Source: a virus. Taken from it: 64,000 bases of DNA. The stretch is from positions 1-64,000 of the IMG/VR virus record IMGVR_UViG_3300043399_000339; one strand, given 5' to 3'. Below are positions 15,006-25,300 of this stretch, one piece after another (positions within the stretch are counted from its first letter, which is position 1; every line of letters starts with the position of its first letter). Position numbers and translations under genes: made by a program. Below the pieces are notes generated by a model. The model saw only the letters and a program-made list of their open reading frames with translations, did no database searches and was not told where the DNA came from.

Positions 15006-15905
15006 ATGAGCAACATCACTCTTTTCAAGCAAGGCGGCTCCGTCGTTCCCGATTACCTGCGTGAGGTCGACGAGACCACGAAGCTGCTGGCTGGCAACAG
15101 CGGCGGCAAGCAGATTTCCATCAAGGGCGGCGTGTGGCGAATGATCGTCGGCGGTGAAGAGGTGGCCAAGAACGAGGACCGTGCGATGAATTTCGTCGTC
15201 CTTGCCGCGGCCCCCAAGGTGCACCGCACGTTCTTCATGGAGAAGTACGAGGACGGCAAGACCATTGACCCAGCCTGCTGGTCCGCTGATGGCGTGGCGC
15301 CCAACGAAGAAGTGCCGGCGACTACCCGTCAGAGCAGTGCTTGCGCCACCTGCAAGCAGAACATCGCGGGGTCTGGTGAAGGCAACAGCCGCGCGTGCCG
15401 GTATAGCCGCCGCCTTGCAGTGGCGCTGGAGAACGACATCTCGGGCAACGTCTACCGCCTGCAGCTGCCGGCCAAGTCGATCTTCGGCAAACCCGAAGGC
15501 GAGAAGATGCCCCTGGATGCTTACGCCAAGTTCTTGGCTGGCCACGGCGTGCCGATCACCGGCGTGGTCACCGAGGCTCGCTTCGACACCAGCGAAGCTG
15601 TGCCAGTCCTGAAGTTCCGCGCCGTGCGCTCTCTCAGCCGCGAGGAGTGGGAAGAGGCTAAGGCCGCAGCCAAGACCGACGACGCCCAGCGCGCCATCGA
15701 GTTCAAGATGGTCGTGAAGCCCAAGGACGGCAATGGCATGGCAGCCCATGCTCCGGCAGCAGCACCTCGCGCAGCAGCCCCCGCAGCTTCTGACGACATT
15801 CCTGAGCCGACCAAGCGTTCCACCCGTAAGGAGACGGCAGCTACGCCGGCGCCTGCCGAGGATCGCGCAAAGGCGGTGCTGGACGAGTGGGCTACGGATG
15901 ACTAA
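15006..15905 (+). CDS. ssDNA-binding-like phage protein
   Basis: 299 residues. The core includes IKGGVWRMIVGGEEV, a CATCKQN...CRYSRR zinc-type cluster (~112-135) and DISGNVYRLQLPAKS. The last third is Ala/Pro-rich and disordered and ends in an acidic tail (DEWATDD). Basic core, linker and acidic tip match the organisation of phage SSBs, and it sits directly before the primase. Overlaps the HTH gene by 8 bp. Confidence 0.7.
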   Translation: MSNITLFKQGGSVVPDYLREVDETTKLLAGNSGGKQISIKGGVWRMIVGGEEVAKNEDRAMNFVVLAAAPKVHRTFFMEKYEDGKTIDPACWSADGVAPNEEVPATTRQSSACATCKQNIAGSGEGNSRACRYSRRLAVALENDISGNVYRLQLPAKSIFGKPEGEKMPLDAYAKFLAGHGVPITGVVTEARFDTSEAVPVLKFRAVRSLSREEWEEAKAAAKTDDAQRAIEFKMVVKPKDGNGMAAHAPAAAPRAAAPAASDDIPEPTKRSTRKETAATPAPAEDRAKAVLDEWATDD

Positions 15906-16152
15906 GGTCAGTCAACGGGGCTACGACACAAACGTAGCAAAGAAGGTGCTGGGGGTCTCCCCCAGCTCCGCAGTGATCCGACTCGGACACTTCTGCGTGG
16001 TCAACAACATTTCTGCTGCCCACGTGGCCTCGCGGCTGGGAGTTTCCAGAACTACGGTGTATTCGTGGTTCACCGGTACCCACACCGCGAGGCCGAAAGC
16101 AGAAGCGTTGGCTGCAAAGCTGCTTGCCGAGTTACAAGCTCAACTGCAATAA
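15898..16152 (+). CDS. HTH transcriptional regulator-like protein (84 aa)
   Basis: Start ATG 15898 within the end of the SSB-like gene. Residues ~33-60 (NNISAAHVASRLGVSRTTVY) form a canonical helix-turn-helix, followed by a SWFTGTH-type turn as in Cro/CI-like proteins. The only obvious Cro/CI-type HTH protein in the window, so it is the best candidate to bind the TCTAAC/GTTAGA palindromes, although that is a guess. Confidence 0.75.
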   Translation: MTKVSQRGYDTNVAKKVLGVSPSSAVIRLGHFCVVNNISAAHVASRLGVSRTTVYSWFTGTHTARPKAEALAAKLLAELQAQLQ

Positions 16153-16160
16153 TCCTTCGC

Positions 16161-16229
16161 TCTGGGGGATAGGCCCGGCTGATCCCCGGGTGACAAGGCG
16201 GGACACGGGACCGCTTCCCCCAGATTTTT
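16161..16229 (+). terminator. Terminator-like structured element before the primase
   Basis: TCTGGGGG (16161-16168) pairs with CCCCCAGA (16217-16224), followed by TTTTT. The 48 nt between contain a second hairpin (CCCGG / CCGGG). Longer than a simple terminator loop. It could be a terminator or attenuator controlling primase expression. Confidence 0.55.
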
Positions 16230-16257
16230 ACCCGCTCCTCGACCCCCGTGAGGTACC

Positions 16258-19104
16258 GTGATCGACTTCTTTCAGTCCGTACTGCCTTCGTCCGGCTCCT
16301 ACTGCATAGTAGGAATCAATCAGGGACGACTCAGGCACAGCTTCTACAACTCGCTGGAAGCCGCAGAAGACCGGGCAACCGCGCTTGACGCCGCCGGCGT
16401 AGACGCCTACTTTGCCCTCGCTACCTTTGACCAAGAAAGCCGTAAGGCGGAGCATTCTGTAGCCCTGCGTTGCTTCTTCGCCGACATTGACTGCGGCCCC
16501 AACAAACCATACCCGGATCAAGCAGCTGCCGCTGTCGCGCTGCGTGCGTTCCTTACGGCGTCTGGGCTGCCCGAGCCGACCGTTGTGAACTCTGGTGGTG
16601 GCTTGCATGTGTACTGGCCGCTCACCGAAGACCTGCCCACCGCCACGTGGAAGCCAGCCGCCGAGGCGTTCAAGCGCCTGTGCGTGCAACACAAGCTGGC
16701 TATCGACCTCTCCTGCAGCGCCGACGCTGCCCGCATCCTGCGCGTTCCTGGCACCAACAACTACAAGCAAGCCACGCCGCGCCCCGTTCAGATCATCTCA
16801 GCTGGCAAGCCGACCGCATTCTCGGAGCTCCGCAAGCTCCTGCCGGCCGTGGCCGACCTTGCCATCGCCAGCTCGTTCGGAGTCGACGAGACCACTAAGG
16901 CCATCGCCACAGGCGAACTGCCGCCCAGCAGCTTCGCCAAGATTGTGCGCCGCAGCATAAAAGGCAGCGGGTGCGCGCAGATCGCGCAGGCTGTGACCGA
17001 GGCAGCCACCCTTGAGGAGCCGCTATGGCGCGCGGCGCTGTCTATTGCCTGGAACTGCGAGGACGGCAGTCGTGCGGTGCACAAGCTGTCGCAACCCCAC
17101 CCGGAGTACAACCCTGAAGACACAGTGGCCAAGGCCGAGCGCCTGACTGGAAAGCCGTACACCTGCGAGTGGTACCGCCTGAACAACCCCTCCAAGTGCG
17201 AAGGCTGCACCCACAAGGTGACCAGCCCGATCGTGCTGGGCACGTTCATCCCCGAGGCCAAGACCGACGATGACGGCGCTGTGCCTGTGCAGGCACCGGT
17301 CGAAGCGCTCCATGACGGCCAAGTGCAGTTCGTGGACGTCAAGATTCCTCCCCTGCCAAAAGGCTTCTTCCGCGGCGAGAACGGTGGCATCTACATCCGC
17401 AAGCTCGGCGACGACGGCGAAGAGGAGCACATCGAGGTGTATGCCCACGACCTCTACGTGACTGAGCGTTATTACGACTCGGACGAGAGCGGCGACGGCG
17501 ACGGTGAGCTGGTGTCTATCAACCTGCACTTGCCGCAAGATGGCTTGCGCCGGTTCTCTGCCCCGCTCACAAGCCTGTTCTCCACGGACAAGCTGCGGGA
17601 CACCCTTGTCAAGCACGGCGTCGTTATTTACGGTAAGCAAGTAGGATTAGTCATGGCATATCTAGCGGCATCAGTTAGCAAACTGCAATCTAGTGTGCGG
17701 TCTAGCCGCACTCGCAATCAAATGGGGTGGACCACCGAAAACACGTTTGTGGTCGGTGAGTTGGAATACACGCCGTCCGGCGTCACGCTCGCGCCACCCG
17801 CAAGCGGCATCCGGCAACTCGCCCCCAAGTTCCACCAAAAGGGCACGCTGGAAGAGTGGAAGACCGTGATCGACTTCTACAACCGCCCGGGCATGGAGCT
17901 GCACGCCTTTGCCTTCTTCGTCGGCGCCGGCTCTCCGCTTCTGCAGCTGCTGAACAACCAGCAGGTTCGCGGCGCCGTGGTCAACTTGGTCTCCAACGGG
18001 TCGGGCACTGGCAAGACCACAGCCCAGATGGCCATCAACTCGCTTTACGGGCACCCCAGCGAGCTCTTGATGACGCAGAACGATACGTTCAACGCGAAGC
18101 TGCACAACCTCGGCATGCTCAACAGCCTGTGCATGACGGTGGACGAAATCACCAGTGAGACACCTGAGCGGCTGTCGGCGCTCGTCTACGGCGCAACTAG
18201 CGGCCGCGCAGCGCACCGCATGGAAGCCCAGTCGAACAAGCTGCGCAACAACAAGACCACGTGGTGCACCATCATGGTCACGTCGAGCAACGCCGTGCTG
18301 TCAGAGGCGATTCTGGTGCACAAAGCCGCGGCCGACGGTGAGCTCAAGCGGATCATTGACCTGCACATGCCGACCCCGTCGGACGTTACGAAGCAAGAGT
18401 CGGACCTCGTGTTCCGCAAGCTGGGCTACAACTACGGGGTCGCCGGCCCGATCTTCATTCAGCACGTCGTTGCCAACCGCGACGAGGTGTGCCGGCAGCT
18501 GGAGTCCCTGCAGGTCAAGCTGGATCAGGCGATGGGCCTGGAGCGCAGTGACCGGTTCTACTCGGCGACGTTCACCGTGGCGATGATGGCGGCGCGCATC
18601 ATGGAGCGCCTGGGCCTGCACTCGATCGACATCAAGCGGGTGTTCACCGCCGCTATGGCCGCAGTGGCTGCCAACAAAGAGAGCTCATCCAAGGCCGTCG
18701 GGCAACCGCAGGCGCTGGCGCTGGAGACCCTGTCTCAGTTCATCACGCAGAACGTCGGCAACACCCTGGTCATCAACAGCGAGGCCAGCAATACCGCTAC
18801 GGTGGACATGCCGCGCGGCCCGCTGCGCATCCGGTACGAGCCCGACACGCAAGAGATGGTCATCGTGGCCTCCGACCTGCGTAGCTTCTTCGTGGACCGC
18901 CGCGTGGACTTCCGCAGCAGCATCCAGCAGTTCATCAACATGGGCGCGCTCAAAGTCAGCAAGGAAGGCTCCCCAACCATGACGCGTAGGCCAGCCGCCG
19001 GCGCCCACGGTTCGCTGAAGGGCGCTCCGACCCGGTGCTACGTGTTCAATGCAGAAGTTCTCGGCGTGCAGAAGCTGCTCGATGACGAATCCGAAGCTGA
19101 ATGA
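16258..19104 (+). CDS. RepB-type primase fused to DUF927-like helicase
   Basis: 948 residues, GTG start after GTGAGG. The N-terminal primase has CFFADIDCGPNKPYP (metal-binding D-x-D, ~75-80), VVNSGGGLHVYWPL and DAARILRVPGTNNYK, the RepB/archaeo-eukaryotic-primase signatures. A Cys cluster (CEWYRLNNPSKCEGC, ~303) may bind zinc. The C-terminal ATPase has Walker A NGSGTGKTT (~580-588) and Walker B-like MTVDEIT, as in DUF927 helicases. Synthesises primers and unwinds DNA at the fork, working with the polymerase at 8614. Overlaps the next gene by 23 bp. Confidence 0.9.
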   Translation: MIDFFQSVLPSSGSYCIVGINQGRLRHSFYNSLEAAEDRATALDAAGVDAYFALATFDQESRKAEHSVALRCFFADIDCGPNKPYPDQAAAAVALRAFLTASGLPEPTVVNSGGGLHVYWPLTEDLPTATWKPAAEAFKRLCVQHKLAIDLSCSADAARILRVPGTNNYKQATPRPVQIISAGKPTAFSELRKLLPAVADLAIASSFGVDETTKAIATGELPPSSFAKIVRRSIKGSGCAQIAQAVTEAATLEEPLWRAALSIAWNCEDGSRAVHKLSQPHPEYNPEDTVAKAERLTGKPYTCEWYRLNNPSKCEGCTHKVTSPIVLGTFIPEAKTDDDGAVPVQAPVEALHDGQVQFVDVKIPPLPKGFFRGENGGIYIRKLGDDGEEEHIEVYAHDLYVTERYYDSDESGDGDGELVSINLHLPQDGLRRFSAPLTSLFSTDKLRDTLVKHGVVIYGKQVGLVMAYLAASVSKLQSSVRSSRTRNQMGWTTENTFVVGELEYTPSGVTLAPPASGIRQLAPKFHQKGTLEEWKTVIDFYNRPGMELHAFAFFVGAGSPLLQLLNNQQVRGAVVNLVSNGSGTGKTTAQMAINSLYGHPSELLMTQNDTFNAKLHNLGMLNSLCMTVDEITSETPERLSALVYGATSGRAAHRMEAQSNKLRNNKTTWCTIMVTSSNAVLSEAILVHKAAADGELKRIIDLHMPTPSDVTKQESDLVFRKLGYNYGVAGPIFIQHVVANRDEVCRQLESLQVKLDQAMGLERSDRFYSATFTVAMMAARIMERLGLHSIDIKRVFTAAMAAVAANKESSSKAVGQPQALALETLSQFITQNVGNTLVINSEASNTATVDMPRGPLRIRYEPDTQEMVIVASDLRSFFVDRRVDFRSSIQQFINMGALKVSKEGSPTMTRRPAAGAHGSLKGAPTRCYVFNAEVLGVQKLLDDESEAE

Positions 19105-19315
19105 CCTGCAGGTGCTCAACATCTTCGGGGCGGATTACTTCATAGACTGGCCCCGACTGCAGCGGGGCATGTCGTTCTTCCTCCCTACAACAGCTACGGC
19201 TAGGCAAGTGCAAACCGCGCTGCGGCCGGTGGCTACTGCGTTCAACTACGAGTTTGCGACCCGACCCCGGTGCGAGTATGGGCGCTACGGGGTCAGGGTC
19301 TGGCGCGTTCGTTAG
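19082..19315 (+). CDS. Small protein (77 aa), paralogue of 14489
   Basis: MTNPKLNDLQVLNIFGADYF, then GMSFFLPTTATARQVQTAL and the ending GVRVWRVR. Shares the GDSF/GMSF...RVWRV layout of the 14489 gene. Last gene of the left + strand block; its TAG overlaps the stop of the converging 2019-residue gene (19312-19315). Confidence 0.7.
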   Translation: MTNPKLNDLQVLNIFGADYFIDWPRLQRGMSFFLPTTATARQVQTALRPVATAFNYEFATRPRCEYGRYGVRVWRVR

Positions 19316-22300
19316 AGCTGTGCGGCGGCCCGCAGCTCGCGCAGCGGGAAGTCCTTGAGCAGCTCGGTCTCGGCAGCCTCCAGCTCCTGCAGCAGCTCCA
19401 TCTTCTGCGCCCCAGTCAGCTCAGTCGCCGGCGCGGCGTTCACCGCGCGCTTCTCGCGCCGAATCTCAGCCAGGGTGCGGGCGGCGTCCTCGACGGTCTC
19501 GACCACTGCCAGACGGGCAGCAACCTTCTCATCCTGGGTGTAGCCTTCCAGCAGCTGCGGAGCGCGGCGCTCCAGGGCGTCGGACGTCACCTTGACCTTA
19601 CGCACAGCGTCGCGGAGCTCGAAGAAGTCGGCCTCCAGGCCGGACTCGTTGCTCTTGGTGACCACCGCGCCGAGACCTGGGAACGACGCCACCGCGTCGC
19701 GGAAGGTCATGTCCGCGCGCTCGACTTGCCCCACTGGGCCCAGCAGGAAGTTGGTGGCGTACAGCGCGAGCCCGCCGACAGAGCCGAAGTACCCGCGGAT
19801 GACATGGTCCAGCGCGATCGGCGAGACGTTGTCCCGGCCGAACATGGGCGCCAGCGCCTTGGACAGCTCCGACGTGCTGTCGTTGTACTGCATGAACTTT
19901 TCCTGCTGCGCCTCGTAAGGGCCGATCAGCGCGCGCTTCGTGAAGAAGTTGTAGTTGGTCGCGACTTCAGCAGTCGGCTTGAGCACTTGCGGCACCGCGG
20001 TCGGGCTGAGCACCGTATCCAGCAGGGCGTCACGCATGGCCTTCTTGAACTTGGCCGGGTCAGTCGTGCCGTTGTCCACCAGCGTGTTCCACAGGTACTC
20101 GCCAGTGATTTTGGGCATCAGGAACACGTCAGGGCGCAGCGGGATGCCGACGCCGAGACCCGGCACGAGCAGCATCCGGTCCCGCTTGTAGGCAGGGATT
20201 TCCTCGTACTCGTCGTCGCCGCTCACCAGCGCCGCGTAGACAAACGACATGGCCATCGTGGCTGCCGTCATCTGGGCCAAGGTCTTGAAATGGTCCGCAC
20301 GCTGCGTCGGCGACAGGCCCTCTCCAGTAGCCGTTTTGGCAACCACGTGGGTGGCGGCCAGATACGCGTTGAAGAACGGGATTAGCTGCGCGGCAACCGT
20401 CAAGGTGCCGCTGCGGCCGCGGTAGCGGAAGTTGATGATGTCCGCCGCCTTCTTCATGGCCTCTGCGCGGCTCAGGCCCTGCTCCAGCGAAGCCTCGTAG
20501 ACCGCTTGCCGCACCGCGTTGTCCGACGCCATGGAGATATGGTGCAGTGCACCAAGCACTCGCTGTTTGAACCCAGGTGATCCCTTCACGCCGGCCGCCA
20601 CCTCGAAGTCATTACGCCGAGTCGCCGCAGAGGCGTCTTTCTGGCCGGCGATACCGTAGCGGCGCAGCGCCTCGTGGGTCTGGCTGGTTCCTCGCAGGGT
20701 CTTGACGAACTCCTTGACCGCCCGTGCCGGAATGGTCATCGCGTAGCGCGGCTTCAACCCCGACGTGAACATCGCAGCGAACGAGTCTTGCGGCACCTGA
20801 AGCACCGGGAACAGGGGGAACAGCACCACGCTTTGGCGCAGCACGTTCGCAGTCTTGGTGGCCCAGTTCAGCGCTGGAATGGCTACACCCTCCATGCCTT
20901 GGAAGGCTTCCAGCACACCCGGGGTCTTGACGTCAAAGTAGTGCACGCGGCCGTCCCGGTACACGCGCGCCACGTTCATGCCGCGCTGCGGGGCTTCCAC
21001 CTTCTCGGCTAGCCCGGTTTCCTGCAGAGCATCCAGCATGTCCGACGCCTTGCGGTTGCGCACGCCGCGCTCCACAGCGTATCGGGTCCAGCGGATCGTG
21101 TTGTCAAAGATGTCAGCCACAGGGCGGGTGGAGCCCTTCATGCGCTTGTCTGCCTGCACCATGAAGCTGGACATGAACTCCTTGGGCCCCTTGCCGGCTT
21201 CGGCTTGCTCGTCGCGGTAGAACGGCACGTAGGCTGCGCGGTCCAGCAGAGCGTCGGCTTCTTCGCGGGAGTACATCCCGCTCTCAACCATCAGGTCCAG
21301 CGTATTGCCACGGATGCCGTCCCAAATCTTCGTGGCTTCGCGCAGCTCAGGGATCGTGTTGTAGAGCTCCAAGCCGCGGCGGACTTCGTCCGGAGTGCGC
21401 TGCAGCAGTTTGACTCGCTCTCGCGTGGCTTTGGCAGCCGCCTTGTTTCCGGCAGCCTCTTGGCGCGCCGCGATGTTCTCCAGGCGGTTGTTCTCGTCGT
21501 TCAGGGCCTGCGTGCGCGCCGCCTCGGTGGCAAAGTGCCACATGCGCTCCACCTCAGCGGTATCGAGCCCGTACTTTTGCGCGATTCCAGCGAATTTGGC
21601 CGACAGGTTGTTGAAGTTGTACTGCGACTTGACCGTCTTCCAGTTGTGCGTCTCGGCGTCATAGCGCGCGGCTCCGTCAGACATGTACTGGTCGGCGAAG
21701 TTATCGCTGTGCACAGCAGCGTGCGTAGACACGCGCAGCAGCATGTCAGTGACCTGCGGGGAGGTCATGTTGGCAGCGATCGCAGCGCGGCGAACTTCGC
21801 TCTGCAGCGTAGCGTCCGTGGACCACACGAGGTTACTGAACCGGTTGTAGATGTTGCGGGCCGACTCCCGCAGCGAGCGGGTGGCCTGTTGCGGGTTCTG
21901 CAGCGTGCTGGTGATCGCCTCGCGCGCCTTTTGCGTCAAGGTCGGGTCCGGCTCTTGGGGCTTGCCGAGCGAGTCCGCCAGCTCACGTGCGCGCTGTGCG
22001 GGGGCAGCAAGCGACTGGCTCGCCGGCGCGCCGCCCACCTGCGGGGTATCGAACCATGCGTCAGCCGCGCCAGGGCCCATGGCGTCGAGGAACTTTGCCA
22101 CCGACTCCGCAGGTACGTATTTCTTGCCTTGCACGGCTGCCGCCAGCTTGCGCAGCTGAACCGCCAGCGCCGAGAAGAATCGCTCCACCAGACCGACCGG
22201 CTTTTCCGACGTGGTTGCCCAACGGGACGTGTTGTCTGCAAACCATTCCGCAAAGCTCTTCCAGTACGACGACAGATCATCAGCTTGGAGAACCTGCGGG

Positions 22301-25300
22301 GTCTTGGCGATAGTTTCTGCCGCAGACTCGCGGTTACGCAGGCTGTCGATCAAATCTCGGGCCGACTTGCCTTTGGTACTACGGAGCCACTGCTCAAACT
22401 CTTTCTTGACCGCCGCTTTGGTGGCCGCAGGGGCGTTGTTGTACGCGACCTTCTCAATCAGGTGCCCAAGCTCGTGCGTCAGCACTTCAATAGTGCGCGC
22501 TTCCGACATACCGGGCTTGACCGAAATGTAAAAGTCTTTTTTGTCCCGCCCAAACTGGCGAACCGATCCGTTCTCATTGGCATCTAGCCCAGCCGACATT
22601 GCAGAGTAGTACGGGCCGTACAAGTTGTAGGCAGCTTGGCCTTGGCGCGCGGCGTCAGGATGCAGCAAAAAGACCCGTACGCGGCCTAGCCCCATGGCCT
22701 GCATAAGGTCAGCCAAGTACGCGGTGTACCTCGGGTCTACGTCTGCGGTCGCCGCCACATTACTAACGGCTCCAGTAAATGGGCCGTCGGGAGCTGCCGC
22801 CGCCGCGTCCGCCTGAGCCTGCACGTCAGAAGCCTTAGCCTTCAGCAGCTCTGCGCGCTCGTTAGCCGAGAACAGGTCGCCCGTGTACGACTCAATGTCC
22901 ATGCGCGTGCGCAACCCGCCGTCGCGTTTGACGCCTACATAAACAGCACCGCCGGTAAACGCGCTGTACCCGCGCACGAGGGCAACCGCTTCGGATACAG
23001 GAATGACTACACCGCCGAGGTCTTTGGCGTGCCCAGCAACCCAGGAGGAATCAATCGGTGCAGGAGCGGGGGGCTCGACGGGCGCAGGGGGCTCGACGGG
23101 CGCAGGGGGCTCGACCGGAGCGCGGGCTGGGGTAGGCTCCGAGGTGGGTGCCGGAGCAGCCTTAGCGCGCGGCTTGCGCGGAGCCCGCAGGTCCAAGGCC
23201 TCCTGTGCCGACTTGGCGCGCGCGACGTCTGGCACCTGCCTCCAGGCGTCGGCCAGCTGTGCTTGGCGTTCTTGCTCCGCACGCTGCGCTGCGGCGCGCT
23301 CCATGTCGGCTTGATACCCAACGGGCTCGGGGAATAGCGGCAGCTGGCCGCCAACCGGCACGGGCGCCGGCAGCTCGAAGTCTTCTGCCGCACTGGCTTC
23401 CGCCGGCTGGGCCTCGGGCTCCGCCCGACGGGCCGCACGGGCCCGTGCTTCCGCGGCTCGCAGCGCCCGCTCGAACTCCGCCACCGGCATCATCTTGGCC
23501 ACAAAGTCGCCGACAGCTTCGTTGTCCGGGTCGCTTGGCGTCTGCTGTACACGCACCAGCTCGTCCATGGCCGCGTCGAACTCAGCCTGAGTAGTGGCCG
23601 TCTGCAGCGCGCTTAGTGGAGCGGGAGTACCTCCCGCCACTGCATTGTCTGCACCAGCAGGTTGCTCACCAGCTCCCACTCCGGCCCCGTCAAGTGGCTC
23701 AGCTCCGGCGGCACCGGCAGCTCCGGGTCCTCCATCGCTAGGTACGCCCACGCCAAACTCAGCTGTTGGTCGTTGATCCTCTGGCTCAGGTCGAAGTGCA
23801 CTTCCAGCGGGCGCTGGAGCGGGTTCTGGGTAGATCGTGTCAAAGATATCTCCACGGACAAGTTGGCGTTTGCCGACAAACTCGTCGCGCCGTGCGCGAG
23901 CCTCCGCCGGGTCGAGGTTCAGGATGCCAGACAAGAATTCCTGGCCGCGTTTGGTCTTGGCCCAGTTCAACGTGCTGGGGGGCAGGACGTCTTCGGTCAA
24001 GCTCGGGTGCGTTAGCAGCTCCGGCTTCTTGCGCTTGGTAGGCTCCGGGATGTTGTCTGGTTGCGGTGCAGCAGAAGGCCCCCCGAGGTCCATAGGCTCG
24101 GCCGTAGTCGGCATGCCAGCAGGAGTGCGGCGCAGCGGCAGCCGCATTTGGCCAGCGGTTTCGAGGTCTGCCGCAGTCGGCGCCGTCGGCTCGGGCTCTG
24201 GCTGCACAGGCAAAGTGCCCGGCATACCCATACCGCCGAACTCCATCTGCTGGGGCTCGGTCGCGGCAAACGCGCTGGTGCGCGCCATCTCGGCATCCAT
24301 GGCCTCTTGCGCAGCGCGGGCGCGTTCGGTTTCCACCGCCGACTTGACCTGCTCACCTTGCAGCTTACGGATGGCTTCGATTTCGGCGCGCTGCGCGGGC
24401 CCGACCGGCTGCGCGAGAATGGCCTGCTTGCGCTTTTCCAGTTCTTCGTACGTGAGAGCGGCGAGATCAGCTTCAGGCACCGGTTCGGGTTCTGCAGTGC
24501 GCGCTGCCTGCTCCGCAGCCCGGGCGGCTTCTCGCTCCCGTTGCGCTACGTCCTCGGCAGTTTCCGCCGGAGCAGCGGGGGCTGCGCCGCGCGCGCGGCG
24601 GCCAAGAGCCAAGTCCAGCACGCCTTGTGCGATCGCACCGACGGCGCCGCCGTAGGCAGCCTGCTCGCCAAGCCCCTCGATCAGCTGCTGCTCAGGCTTG
24701 TAAACGCCTTTGGCAATCAGGTTCTGTGCGAAGCCCGACGCGGCTTCCTGCGCGGCTTCTTCTCCGCCGGCCAGCAGTGCGCGCTTGACCAGCTGGACGC
24801 CAGTGGCCGTGACATCGGGCGGCAGGCGGCCGACGATGCGGAACGGCGCGAACACTTCCAAGGCGCCAGGAATGATGCCGAGGCCGGTTGCGGCCGCGCG
24901 CTCTTCTGCCGTGGCACCCGCTTGCTCTGCGCGCGTGCGGGCCTCTCCGGCACCAGCCCCGATACCAAGGGACGCTGCAGCGGCCATGCCCGGCAGACCG
25001 AACGGTGCCGCCGCCAGGATAGGGATCAGGGAGCCGCCGGCTTCGCCGAGCTTGCGGCCGATCGTTTGCTCGTACCCAGGAGCGGCAGCGAAGGGCGCCT
25101 TAGCAGCGCCGGCCACATCGGCAATGCCTTTGCGGACCGCGGGTTCGTACTCATCAGGCAGTAGGGCAGACGCGCCGATCGCGGCTTGCTCAACCAGACC
25201 CACCGCGCCGGGCACGAGGCCCTTGAACGCCTCTTTGACTTGACCTCCGACGGTTGGCTGCGGCGCGGATGCCGCCAGCATCCGCTTTACCGCTGCCTGA

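Noticed and set aside
14607-15749. 380-residue antisense ORF over the SSB-like gene
   Set aside because: Shadow of the GC-rich coding strand without domains.
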